Counted from the stretch's first letter, positions 8,472-16,083 are shown. The stretch: DNA of 21,624 nt from an uncultured Collinsella sp. (GCA_902478885.1 CABSMS010000028.1:1-21624), one strand, 5' to 3'. Notes: generated from the sequence alone by a model not told the origin. Numbers and translations are program-made.

Positions 8472-8510
8472 GGCTGCCCTTTCATTCAATGCGAACGTTA
8501 GGGACAGATA

Positions 8511-9161
8511 TTAGCGAAAATGAGCTCCGCGCACGCTAAACTTCGCGCGAGCCTTCGCCAGGCAGTCGTAATGACCCACGTTATGGGCATCGCTCGCGAT
8601 GAAGCTGTACAGGTTCTGATCGAACAGGCGCTGTGCCGGCTTTTTCTCGCGACCAAAGCGACCGCCGGCAATAAAGTCCGCCGAAGCCTGCAGCTTGCAG
8701 CCCATATCGACCAGACGCTCCGCAACGCTTACATCCTTTTGAACCGCACGATAGCGCTCAGGATGAGCGATGATCACCTGGTAGCCACGGCACTGCAAAT
8801 CGTAAATCGTGTTCTCGTACTCTCTAAACGCATACGCATCGGCATGCGTCGAAAGTTCGAGCAGAAACTCGTTGGTCCCATCGAAATGCAAGTGCTCCGC
8901 GGCATCGATACCAAGCTCAACGAGCTTTCGATGGTTGACCTCGAAGCCCATCTGGAGCGGAAAACCGTCAGCGTTATCACGCAGCAGCTCAAAGGCATCC
9001 CACATCTTGTCGTAATCAAAATAGGGATCACGGCAGTGAGGAGTGCAAACGATTCTGGTTACACCGGCCCGCTTGGCAGCCTCGAGCATCGCCAAGCTCT
9101 CATCGAGATCGGCGGCGCCGTCGTCTACACCCGGCAAGATATGGCAATGAATGTCACGCAT
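8511..9161 (-). CDS. CpsB/CapC-type tyrosine-protein phosphatase (PHP family), short C-terminus
   Basis: This manganese-dependent PHP-fold phosphatase removes phosphate from the tyrosine tail of a CpsD-type kinase. Metal-binding motifs are in order: HCHILPGVDDG at 5-15, the CTPH motif around 39-42, an AHPERY motif, and ASDAH near the C-terminus. At 216 residues it is shorter than typical family members (about 240-255). The frame ends about 25 residues after ASDAH with VRGAHFR, beside a repeat-like TTAGGGACAGATA. The C-terminal helix appears truncated, but all visible metal ligands remain. The ATG at 9161 has AAGG upstream. Its start lies 17 bp from the kinase stop, so they form one operon. 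Confidence 0.88.
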   Translation of the reverse strand: MRDIHCHILPGVDDGAADLDESLAMLEAAKRAGVTRIVCTPHCRDPYFDYDKMWDAFELLRDNADGFPLQMGFEVNHRKLVELGIDAAEHLHFDGTNEFLLELSTHADAYAFREYENTIYDLQCRGYQVIIAHPERYRAVQKDVSVAERLVDMGCKLQASADFIAGGRFGREKKPAQRLFDQNLYSFIASDAHNVGHYDCLAKARAKFSVRGAHFR

Positions 9162-9178
9162 AGGTCAGCCTTAATCAA

Positions 9179-9916
9179 CTAAACGTTTGCTCGGTTGGTG
9201 AAGATGCCCTTTTTGGAAGTCCCCTGATCGTCGGAGCCCTTCTTCACCTTCTTACCGTCCTTGGTGTAGTAGGAGTAGTAGTACTCGCTGGTCTCGGTCT
9301 CGCAGTAGTTCATAACGGTACCGATGAGCTTGACCTTTTCGGACTTCTTAAGCTGGCCGATAGCGTTGAGTGCCTCCTCGCGCTTGGTGAAGTCCTCGCG
9401 CACCACGAACAGCGCACCGTCGGTCAGACTTGCGATCTCGGCAGCATCGATGAAGGTGCCGACCGGGGGAGCATCAAAGATGACGTACTGGAACTTGGCG
9501 GACAGTGCCTTTACCAGCTTGGCAAAGCGGTGAGAGACGATGATGTCGGCAGGATTGGGAATATGCGGCTCGGCATCGAGGAAGTAGAAGTTCTTCTGAC
9601 CCGTCTCGACAATCGCCTGGTCAATAGAAACTTGCTCGGAAAGGACTGCATAGAGTCCGCCGCGGGAGCGGACGCCGAGCATATCGGCAAGGGACCTGCG
9701 ACGCATATCAGCCTCGACCAGCAGGACGCTCTTGCCGCTGGTGGCGATAGCCTGGGCAAGGTTGATGGAAACCGTAGACTTGCCCTCGTTGGGAATCGAG
9801 GACGTAACGGTGATGGTGCGAATGGGGTCGTCCACGCTCGCAAAGCGGATGTTGGCCAGAAGGGTCTTGGCGGCATTCTGTACAACGAGCTTATCGGTGT
9901 TCTTTGCCTTAGCCAT
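9179..9916 (-). CDS. CpsD/CapB-type bacterial tyrosine kinase
   Basis: This is a cytosolic BY-kinase that autophosphorylates on C-terminal tyrosines when activated by its membrane adaptor, and controls polysaccharide polymerisation and export. Visible motifs are the P-loop SSIPNEGKST (39-48), Walker A' VLLVEADMRR (64-73), Walker B VIFDAPP (145-151), and a tyrosine cluster EYYYSYY (211-217) followed by a Lys-rich tail. Length (245) is normal for the split, Firmicutes-style arrangement. AAAGGTGG about 9 nt upstream sits inside the end of the preceding adaptor gene, giving tight coupling (2-bp gap). No glycosyltransferase or polymerase gene follows in this window. Confidence 0.93.
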   Translation of the reverse strand: MAKAKNTDKLVVQNAAKTLLANIRFASVDDPIRTITVTSSIPNEGKSTVSINLAQAIATSGKSVLLVEADMRRRSLADMLGVRSRGGLYAVLSEQVSIDQAIVETGQKNFYFLDAEPHIPNPADIIVSHRFAKLVKALSAKFQYVIFDAPPVGTFIDAAEIASLTDGALFVVREDFTKREEALNAIGQLKKSEKVKLIGTVMNYCETETSEYYYSYYTKDGKKVKKGSDDQGTSKKGIFTNRANV

Positions 9917-9918
9917 GC

Positions 9919-10575
9919 CTATTTACCACCTTTCATAGCCGGAATTCGGCCAACAACGGGAATGCCCAGGAGCTCTTCTGCCTCTTCGGCACCGCGGATG
10001 CGGGTGTTGAGCATGTCTGCCAAAACGACATAGGCAACTGCGATAAAGATGCCCGCGAGGAACGCGACAGCAACGTACAGCATACGCTTGGGGCCGCTGG
10101 GGACTTCGGGAGTCTTAGCCTCGTCGATAACGTTGATGCTCTGGGCAGCGCCGACGTTCTGAGCGACCGTACTCACCGAGCTGGCCATGGCCTTTGCGAC
10201 CTTAGCCGTCTCCTTGGCATCGGTGCCGGTAACCGAAAGCGTAATGACACGCGTGGTGGTCTCGGAGGAAACAGACACCTTGTAGTCATCCAGGTCAGCA
10301 AGGCCCAGCTCATTGGCAGCACCGCTCTTAACGCTATCGCTATCCAGCAGCGTGGCGATATCGTTGGAAAGCATCTGACTCGCCGAGAGATCGTTGTAGC
10401 TCATCTGACCGCTATCGTCGGTCTTGGCGAGAATGTACATGCTCGTCGTCGCGGTATAGGTGTTGTCCATCGCAACGAAGGACACGATGCCCATGGCGAT
10501 CGCGCAGACCACCGGAAGGGTGATGACCAGCTGAAGGTGCTTCTTAAGCAGCTGGAACAGTTCGAGAAGGGTCAT
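9919..10575 (-). CDS. Wzz/CpsC-type membrane adaptor and chain-length regulator
   Basis: This polysaccharide co-polymerase acts as the transmembrane activator of the adjacent tyrosine kinase. The N-terminal Wzz domain begins MTLLELFQLLKKHLQL, with a membrane helix at about 15-36. An extracellular region rich in Thr/Ser follows, then the proline-rich PEVPSGPKR motif just before the second helix (about 168-188), and a short cytoplasmic tail that would contact CpsD. Length (218) is normal. An AAAGG Shine-Dalgarno lies about 8 nt before the ATG. It is the first gene of the adaptor-kinase-phosphatase operon. Confidence 0.9.
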   Translation of the reverse strand: MTLLELFQLLKKHLQLVITLPVVCAIAMGIVSFVAMDNTYTATTSMYILAKTDDSGQMSYNDLSASQMLSNDIATLLDSDSVKSGAANELGLADLDDYKVSVSSETTTRVITLSVTGTDAKETAKVAKAMASSVSTVAQNVGAAQSINVIDEAKTPEVPSGPKRMLYVAVAFLAGIFIAVAYVVLADMLNTRIRGAEEAEELLGIPVVGRIPAMKGGK

Positions 10576-10622
10576 GCAGCTTGCCTTTCATTTCCCCAGT
10601 TCGGATTGACAAAACTGTCCGT

Positions 10623-10651
10623 ATGTTATCGCATCTTTTTACCGAGACCAA
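10623..10651 (-). promoter_or_regulatory. Candidate promoter of the tyrosine-kinase operon
   Basis: On the minus strand TTGGTC (10646-10651) and TAACAT (10623-10628) are separated by exactly 17 bp. They match consensus at 3 and 4 of 6 positions. The -10 box ends about 48 bp before the ATG at 10575. The intergenic position supports a promoter here; the exact boxes are tentative. Confidence 0.35.
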
Positions 10652-10704
10652 ACTCTATACATAAGAAACAGGCTCTCCTGTAAAAATGTCGGAAGCAATC
10701 GTAA

Positions 10705-10745
10705 AATTGCACAACAACGCCGCACCCGAAAGTCAAATGCGGCGT
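10705..10745 (-). terminator. Terminator after the PhoR-like kinase gene
   Basis: Read on the minus strand, ACGCCGCA (10745-10738) pairs perfectly with TGCGGCGT (10724-10717) around a 13-nt loop, then TGTTGTGCAATTTT follows. It lies about 25 bp after the kinase stop and separates the phosphate-type two-component system from the tyrosine-kinase operon. The U-tract is interrupted, so efficiency may be moderate. Confidence 0.6.
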
Positions 10746-10770
10746 CTGCATCAATATCTATGTTGTATCG

Positions 10771-12195
10771 CTATGCGAATGGCTCGTCCTGCTGTATGGG
10801 AAACGTCACCGTAATGGTGGTTCCCACGCCCAACTCGCTCGACAAATCGAGCGTGGCGTGATGATACAGGGCCGCATGCTTGACAATGGCAAGCCCCAGG
10901 CCGGTTCCGCCGCGTGCCTTGGACCTACTCTTGTCCACGCGATAGAACCGCTCAAATACCTTGCCCTGTTCTTCAGGCGCGATACCGATTCCCGTGTCGG
11001 CGACCGCGAGGAACGGATGGCCTTCGTCGTCGGTGCCGCACTGCAGCGTAACCGTACCTCCGGGTCGATTGTAGCGGATGGCGTTGCTTGCCAGATTATA
11101 GATGAGCTCGTCGACCAAGCGCGACACGCCTTCGATGACCACAGGCTTGGTCTCATGACTTATCGTCACATTCGCCTGACGGGCGACCTGTTCAAGACGC
11201 TGCTCAACCGCGTAGACGGCACGCGAGAGCTCAATAGGCTCCGTGGACCCAATGGGCACCGCCTCGCCCTCAGTTGCACGCTCGGCCTCGTCCAAGTTAG
11301 ACAGCGTAAGGATGTCGTTGACAAGCGCTGCCAAGCGGCCCGCCTCGCGATAGATGCGACCGCCAAAGTTGCGCAGGTCGTCCTCGCCCTCGACCATGCC
11401 ATTTGCGATGAGCTCGGCATAGCCCGAAATCGCCGTAAGCGGCGTCTTGAGCTCATGGGTGATATTCGCCGTGAACTCGCGGCGCATACGGTCGTTGTCC
11501 GCTAGCACCGCCATTTGGCGCTTGAGTTCCTGGCGCTGCGACTCGATACGCTCAAGCATGGGGACCATCTCGGCATAGGCGTGCTCATAGCTGCGGCGTG
11601 GGTGGTCCAAATCCACCTCTTGCAACGGCGCGATGATGGCACGGGACTCGCGGCGCGCCATAAAAAACGAGAGTACCGCACCCGCTGCTGCGATAAGCAA
11701 CATCGGCGCCACCATCGACAGCAAAATCGCCGCAACGCCAGGCTGGGCCTGCGCCAAGCGGACAACCTGGCCGTTATCAAGGGCGACGGCGCGATACAGC
11801 ATAATCTCGTCGAGCGTAGAGCTTGCGCGCTCCGCGGAACCCGAACCACTCTCAAAGGCCTCGATGACCTCGGGGCGATCGCCATGGTTGGGCAGTGTGG
11901 AAGGCGACGCCTCGTTGTCGTAGGCAACCGATCCATCCTTGTTAATCAGCGTGATGCGCAAGTCCTCGCGATCGAGGCTACGCAAGAACGGGATGGGCTC
12001 CTGCTGCTCGTCGAGGGCGGCAGCAATGAGCTCGGTTTCCTGCGCCAGGTTGGCACTCGTGGCATCCGCCAAGGTGTTTTGCACAAAGAACGCACCCAGC
12101 ACCGTAAACGCCACGATAACCGCCATGGCGCAGACAAAGATCGTCACAAAAACGCGGTGCGACAGCGTATGTTTTCCCTGGGGGGCGAAGACCAC
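10771..12195 (-). CDS. Sensor histidine kinase, PhoR-like
   Basis: This membrane-bound kinase is the partner of the response regulator just upstream. Two membrane helices (about 16-38 and 154-179) flank an extracytoplasmic sensor region of about 115 residues. HisKA follows, with FTANITHELKTPL (phospho-acceptor His247), then the N box with Asn371, G1 DTGIGI (400-405), the F box FERFYRVDKSRS, and G2 GGTGLGL (429-435). The start is GTG at 12195, 3 bp past the regulator's TAA, with GGAGGAGT about 7 nt upstream. The PhoR assignment rests on overall kinase type and the nearby pstB; similar kinases serve other stimuli. Confidence 0.88.
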   Translation of the reverse strand: MVFAPQGKHTLSHRVFVTIFVCAMAVIVAFTVLGAFFVQNTLADATSANLAQETELIAAALDEQQEPIPFLRSLDREDLRITLINKDGSVAYDNEASPSTLPNHGDRPEVIEAFESGSGSAERASSTLDEIMLYRAVALDNGQVVRLAQAQPGVAAILLSMVAPMLLIAAAGAVLSFFMARRESRAIIAPLQEVDLDHPRRSYEHAYAEMVPMLERIESQRQELKRQMAVLADNDRMRREFTANITHELKTPLTAISGYAELIANGMVEGEDDLRNFGGRIYREAGRLAALVNDILTLSNLDEAERATEGEAVPIGSTEPIELSRAVYAVEQRLEQVARQANVTISHETKPVVIEGVSRLVDELIYNLASNAIRYNRPGGTVTLQCGTDDEGHPFLAVADTGIGIAPEEQGKVFERFYRVDKSRSKARGGTGLGLAIVKHAALYHHATLDLSSELGVGTTITVTFPIQQDEPFA

Positions 12196-12198
12196 GGG

Positions 12199-12927
12199 TT
12201 ACTCCTCCGATGCGGCGGCCGCGGTGTCGTCACCTTCGGCACCATCACCGGCAGAAGGCTCGGCCAAGCGGTAGCCCACGCCGCGCACGGTCTCGATGGC
12301 GCCGGCATGCTCGCCCAGTTTTTGGCGAAGCGTCTGCACGTGCACGTCAACGGTGCGCGAACCGCCGTCGAAGTCCCAGCCCCACACGCTCTGCAGCAAC
12401 GACTCGCGGGTAAAGACCACGCCGGGCTTGCGCATGAGGTACTCGAGCAGGTCGAACTCGCGCAGGGTGAGCTTAAGCGGCTCGCCGGCAACGGTCACCT
12501 CGCGATGGCTGGGCGAGAGCACGATGTCGCCCACGCTGAGCACATCGCTCGCCTGCTTGACCATGCCGCCGCGACGCAGCAGTGCGCGGCAGCGGCTCGC
12601 AAGCTCCATGAGCGAAAACGGCTTAGTCAGGTAATCGTCGGCACCGCCATCGAGCGCCATCACCTTGTCGAGCTCGGTGTCCTTGGCGGTAAGCATCATG
12701 ATGGGCACCGTCGCCGTCAGGCGGTCGGCGCGCAGGCGACGCATAATCGCCAAACCATCGGTATCGGGCAGCATGATGTCGAGCAGGACGGCATCGGGTA
12801 CCCGTCGCGCCACGGCAGCCTTAAACTCGCCGTCGCACGAAAAGCCCTCGGCCTCGATCCCCTGCTTGCGCAGTGCATAGACCGTCAAATCCCTGATGTT
12901 GTCATCGTCCTCGACGTAATAGATCAT
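12199..12927 (-). CDS. OmpR/PhoB-family response regulator (PhoP-like)
   Basis: This 242-residue DNA-binding regulator is paired with the kinase immediately downstream. The receiver domain starts MIYYVEDDDN (acidic pocket Glu6, Asp7, Asp8), with phospho-acceptor Asp50 in LLDIMLPD, Thr80 in MMLT and Lys102 in TKPFS. The C-terminal winged helix contains LTLREFDLLEYL, RTVDVHVQTLRQKL and VRGVGYRL. The ATG at 12927 is preferred over one at 12951 because AAAGGGG lies 6 nt before it. A 14-bp palindrome and a 64-bp gap separate it from pstB, so it may be read from pstB or from its own promoter. Confidence 0.92.
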   Translation of the reverse strand: MIYYVEDDDNIRDLTVYALRKQGIEAEGFSCDGEFKAAVARRVPDAVLLDIMLPDTDGLAIMRRLRADRLTATVPIMMLTAKDTELDKVMALDGGADDYLTKPFSLMELASRCRALLRRGGMVKQASDVLSVGDIVLSPSHREVTVAGEPLKLTLREFDLLEYLMRKPGVVFTRESLLQSVWGWDFDGGSRTVDVHVQTLRQKLGEHAGAIETVRGVGYRLAEPSAGDGAEGDDTAAAASEE

Positions 12928-12967
12928 GTTGAACCCCTTTGCGGCCGGCATGACCGCATCTTAACCC

Positions 12968-12981
12968 TAAAGGTACCTTTA
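12968..12981. promoter_or_regulatory. 14-bp perfect palindrome before the PhoP-like regulator
   Basis: TAAAGGTACCTTTA is self-complementary and lies 41 bp before the regulator start and 11 bp after the pstB stop. It has no loop, so it is not a terminator. It has the form of a dimeric repressor or activator site. No protein can be named from sequence. Confidence 0.35.
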
Positions 12982-12991
12982 CTAGATGGTA

Positions 12992-13867
12992 TCAGCCAAA
13001 ACGTCCCGTCAAATAATCCGCCGTGCGCGGATCGGTCGGATTCTTGAAGAGTTGCGCGGCGGGCGCATGCTCCACCAACTCACCCAGCAAGAAAAACGCG
13101 ACCGAGTCGGAGATACGCGCCGCCTGCTGCATATTGTGCGTAACGACCACGAGCGTACAGGTCTCTTTGAGCTCGCAGGCCAGCTGCTCCACCACCAGCG
13201 TCGACACAGGGTCGAGTGCCGAGGTCGGCTCGTCCATCAGCAGAATGTCGGGCTGCACGGCAAGTGCGCGGGCGATGCACAGGCGCTGCTGCTGTCCGCC
13301 CGAAAGACCCAGGCCCGACTCCTTGAGCTTGTCCTTGACCTCGTCCCACAGGGCAGCGCGATGCAGGGAGTCCTCGACCAGCTCATCGAGCACGACGCGG
13401 TCGCGCACACCCATGCCGCGCGGACCATACGCGACGTTGTCGTAGATGCTCATGGGAAACGGGTTGGGGCGCTGGAACACCATGCCCACGCGCTGGCGCA
13501 AACGGCAGATGTCGTAATCGCCCAGGATATCTTGACCATCGAGCGCAATCTTGCCCTCGATGCGGCAATCCTTGATGCCGTCGTTCATGCGGTTAAAGCA
13601 GCGCAGCAACGTGGACTTTCCGCAGCCCGAAGGCCCGATGAACGAGGTGATCTGCTTGTCGCGGATCTTGATATTCACGTCCTTGAGCGCATGATGGTCG
13701 CCATAGAACAGGTCGAGGCCCTCGACATCGATGCGCGTCGGCGAGGCCGCAAGATCCTCTGCCGTGGGGCGAGTCGCATCCCCAACCTCGCGCTCGCGCG
13801 CGGCCTCGGCCTGCGCTTCCATGAGTTCTTCAAGCTCCGTGGGCTCCGCAGCCGCAGCAGCCGTCAT
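12992..13867 (-). CDS. pstB: PstB, phosphate ABC importer ATPase
   Basis: PstB is the ATP-hydrolysing subunit of the high-affinity PstSCAB phosphate importer. Motifs: Walker A GPSGCGKST (78-86), Q-loop region VFQRPNPFPMSIYDN typical of PstB, ABC signature LSGGQQQR, Walker B ILLMDEP, and the switch His in VVTHNMQQA. The ATG at 13867 is chosen over 13882 because GGAGGT lies 7 nt upstream. It has about 45 residues before the ABC domain that E. coli PstB (257 aa) lacks; these are Ala/Glu-rich and look disordered. The usual pstS, pstC, pstA and phoU genes are absent on both sides. A PhoP/PhoR-like pair follows. Confidence 0.95.
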   Translation of the reverse strand: MTAAAAAEPTELEELMEAQAEAAREREVGDATRPTAEDLAASPTRIDVEGLDLFYGDHHALKDVNIKIRDKQITSFIGPSGCGKSTLLRCFNRMNDGIKDCRIEGKIALDGQDILGDYDICRLRQRVGMVFQRPNPFPMSIYDNVAYGPRGMGVRDRVVLDELVEDSLHRAALWDEVKDKLKESGLGLSGGQQQRLCIARALAVQPDILLMDEPTSALDPVSTLVVEQLACELKETCTLVVVTHNMQQAARISDSVAFFLLGELVEHAPAAQLFKNPTDPRTADYLTGRFG

Positions 13868-13943
13868 ACCGCATACCTCCATATCGATATCAATTCAGCA
13901 GTATCGATAGTAGGAATCGCGGCTCATATGCACGTGAGCGCAT

Positions 13944-13960
13944 TGTCAAGTGTTTGTAAG
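13944..13960 (-). promoter_or_regulatory. Pho-box-like direct repeat and -35 region before pstB
   Basis: On the minus strand CTTACA-N5-TTGACA occurs about 80-93 bp before the pstB ATG. The 11-bp period and TTRACA-type words resemble PhoP/PhoB binding repeats, and TTGACA is also a perfect -35 hexamer. A -10 match at normal spacing is poor: TATGAG at 15 bp is the best. This fits phosphate-starvation control but is inference from a short match. Confidence 0.35.
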
Positions 13961-13970
13961 GGAACGCTGG

Positions 13971-15209
13971 CTATGCGGCGGGCAGCTCGATGGTGAATAT
14001 CGTGTGTTCGGGCGTCGATTCACATGCAACGGTACCGCCGTGTGCCGCGATGATCTCCTTGGCAATAGCAAGGCCCAGACCGGCACCACCGCGATTGGTC
14101 GCACGCGCCGCATCCAGGCGATAGAACTTCTCAAAGATCACCTTGAGCTTAGCCGCAGGGATAGGATCGCCCTGATTGATAAAGCGCACGCGCACGCCGC
14201 CATCGTCTTGGCGCCCGGCCTCAATCGTGATAGTCGAGCCCTCATAGCTATAGGCGACGGCGTTTCTCATGATGTTGTTAAACACGCGGGCCATCTTGTC
14301 GCCATCCACGAGCACCGTTAGGTCCTCGCGAATATCAACTTGGGCTTCCTTATGCTGCTCGTTGAGGATGGGAAAGAACTCGTCAGCCACCTGAGCCAGC
14401 AGCAACCCCAGATCAACATAGCCGCGCGTGAGCACGATATCGTGGAAGTCAAAGCGCGTGATATCGAAGAACTCTTCGATGAGCGTATCGAGCCGGTGCG
14501 CCTTGTCAAGCGCCACGCCCGTAAAGTGCGCACGTTGCTCAACCGGCAGCTCAGGAGCCTCTTGCAGCAGCGAAAGATAGCCCACCACACTGGCAAGCGG
14601 GGTGCGTAGGTCATGTGCCAAGTACGTGACCAGATCGTCCTTGCGATGCGACTCGTCACGCAGAGCTTGCTGCACCTTGCGCTCTCGGTCACGCACGCGG
14701 TTAAGGGCGCCCTCGACCTCCAAGAAGTCGCCGTCGATGTTGTCCCAGGTGTCGGGGTGATCGATCAGGCGATCTTGAATACGAGCAGCCGGCACACAAT
14801 CGGCATGCTGCTCGCCCTGCTCGTAGCCCTGGTAGTACAGGGCGCGGCCGCACAAGAACAGCACGCACGCGGCAAGCGCCAGCACAAAGCCAAGCATGTT
14901 GAATACAAAGCCGGCATCGAACAGCACCGGCCCTTCGATGCCGCCGAGCGCCATGGCGCCAATCGTCAACGTCATGGCCCACGCGGCGCCACCAATCACC
15001 ACGCAGCGGCACACGATCTCAAATCGATCGATCAGCAAAAAGCCGACAAGCAGCACCGCCAAGATTCCGACGATGTTGTCGATGCCAATCAGCAGCAAGC
15101 TCAGCAAAAAGAGCAGCACCGTTGCAAGCGCGCGGTTGTCGACGACCGACCTCACGTATTCAAAGAGCCGATCGGGCACCTCGAACGCTTGCCTATCGTC
15201 TTTTGTCAT
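13971..15209 (-). CDS. VanS-like sensor histidine kinase with four membrane helices
   Basis: This kinase partners the VanR-like regulator 26 bp upstream. The N-terminal region has four closely packed hydrophobic helices (about 28-43, 45-61, 69-90, 102-122) and almost no extracytoplasmic loop, then a HAMP-like linker. HisKA has YLAHDLRTPL with His199. The catalytic domain has an IMRNAVAYSY N box, the degenerate G1 typical of VanS-type kinases (INQGDPIP), FEKFYRLDAARAT, and GGAGLGLAIAKEI. The ATG at 15209 is used because GAGG lies 8 nt upstream; a longer open frame reaching 15374 overlaps the regulator gene and gives a non-homologous N-terminus. The family is clear; the signal is not known. Confidence 0.88.
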   Translation of the reverse strand: MTKDDRQAFEVPDRLFEYVRSVVDNRALATVLLFLLSLLLIGIDNIVGILAVLLVGFLLIDRFEIVCRCVVIGGAAWAMTLTIGAMALGGIEGPVLFDAGFVFNMLGFVLALAACVLFLCGRALYYQGYEQGEQHADCVPAARIQDRLIDHPDTWDNIDGDFLEVEGALNRVRDRERKVQQALRDESHRKDDLVTYLAHDLRTPLASVVGYLSLLQEAPELPVEQRAHFTGVALDKAHRLDTLIEEFFDITRFDFHDIVLTRGYVDLGLLLAQVADEFFPILNEQHKEAQVDIREDLTVLVDGDKMARVFNNIMRNAVAYSYEGSTITIEAGRQDDGGVRVRFINQGDPIPAAKLKVIFEKFYRLDAARATNRGGAGLGLAIAKEIIAAHGGTVACESTPEHTIFTIELPAA

Positions 15210-15235
15210 ATCAAGATCCTCACAAGCGAAAAGCG

Positions 15236-15931
15236 TTATTCGATGATGTAGCCGACGCCCCAGACGTTTTTGATAAAGCGTGGCTTTTGTGCGTCGTCGC
15301 CGATCTTTTCGCGCAAGTGGCGAATATGCACCATCACCGTATTGTTGGAGCCGGGCATAAAGTCCTCGTTCCACACCGCGCGGAACAGGTCCTCCACGGC
15401 CACCACGCTGCCGCGATGCTCGACCAGATACAGCAAGATTGAATACTCGGTGGGCGTGAGGCGAACCGGTGAACCGTCCACTGTCACGGAACGAGCATCG
15501 CGGTTGATCTCCAAGCCGTCGAGCTGAATGGTCGGCGACTCGGCCGCCTGTGCACGGCTACCGTAGCTGGTGTAGCGGCGAAGCTGAGCGTGCACGCGCG
15601 CGATGAGCTCCAGCGGACGGAACGGCTTGACCACGTAATCGTCCGCGCCAAGCGAAAGGCCCCCGATCTTGTCTTGCTGGGCATCGCGCGCCGTCAGCAT
15701 GATCACGGGATAGGTATGGCTGGAACGGATCGTACGCAGCAGCTCAAACCCATCGATATCGGGCAACATGACATCAAGCAGCGCCAGATCGAACTCCTGC
15801 TCCAAAATCGCCTTGGCAGCATCGGCCCCGCTATAGGCAATCTGGACATCAAAGCCCTCTTTTGTGAGGTAGATGCCAACCAAGTCGGCGATGGCCTTCT
15901 CGTCATCAACTACCAAAATGCGCTCGTTCAT
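15236..15931 (-). CDS. VanR-like OmpR-family response regulator
   Basis: A 231-residue regulator strongly reminiscent of VanR. The receiver has DDEKAIADL, phospho-acceptor Asp53 in LLDVMLPD, HTYPVIMLTARD, and VKPFRPLELIARVHAQLRRY (Lys102). The winged helix has LTPTEYSILLYL, SNNTVMVHIRHLREKIGDD and KNVWGVGYIIE. The ATG at 15931 has AGGAG 6-8 nt upstream. It is divergent from a D-Ala-D-Ala carboxypeptidase gene, with about 200 bp between starts. No vanHAX ligase genes are present, so this is best read as a cell-wall stress regulator of the VanR type rather than a resistance determinant. Confidence 0.9.
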   Translation of the reverse strand: MNERILVVDDEKAIADLVGIYLTKEGFDVQIAYSGADAAKAILEQEFDLALLDVMLPDIDGFELLRTIRSSHTYPVIMLTARDAQQDKIGGLSLGADDYVVKPFRPLELIARVHAQLRRYTSYGSRAQAAESPTIQLDGLEINRDARSVTVDGSPVRLTPTEYSILLYLVEHRGSVVAVEDLFRAVWNEDFMPGSNNTVMVHIRHLREKIGDDAQKPRFIKNVWGVGYIIE

Positions 15932-15951
15932 GCGTGCTCCTCTCGCGCTCC

Positions 15952-15957
15952 ATTATG
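15952..15957 (-). promoter_or_regulatory. -10 box for the VanRS-like operon
   Basis: CATAAT on the minus strand (5 of 6 to TATAAT) lies about 20 bp before the regulator ATG and just upstream of its AGGAG site. No convincing -35 hexamer is present at 16-18 bp, which would suit an activator-dependent, possibly self-regulated, promoter. Confidence 0.35.
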
Positions 15958-16083
15958 CCCGAGGGGGCGCCCGTCACACACAACAAGCGTGGGTGATTAA
16001 GTCGGCCTTAAGCACCCTTGTGCCCGTTCGGACGCGGATGTGGACCACACACGCACGCGATGATCGCCGACGCCGGCAAACGA

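Noticed and set aside
11515..13047. 510-aa plus-strand open frame opposite the PhoPR-like genes
   Set aside because: Antisense shadow across three conserved features on the other strand, with a His/Arg-rich low-complexity translation.
15210..15374. 55-residue N-terminal extension of the VanS-like kinase
   Set aside because: It overlaps the C-terminal coding region of the VanR-like gene in another frame and lacks a ribosome-binding site; the ATG at 15209 has one.
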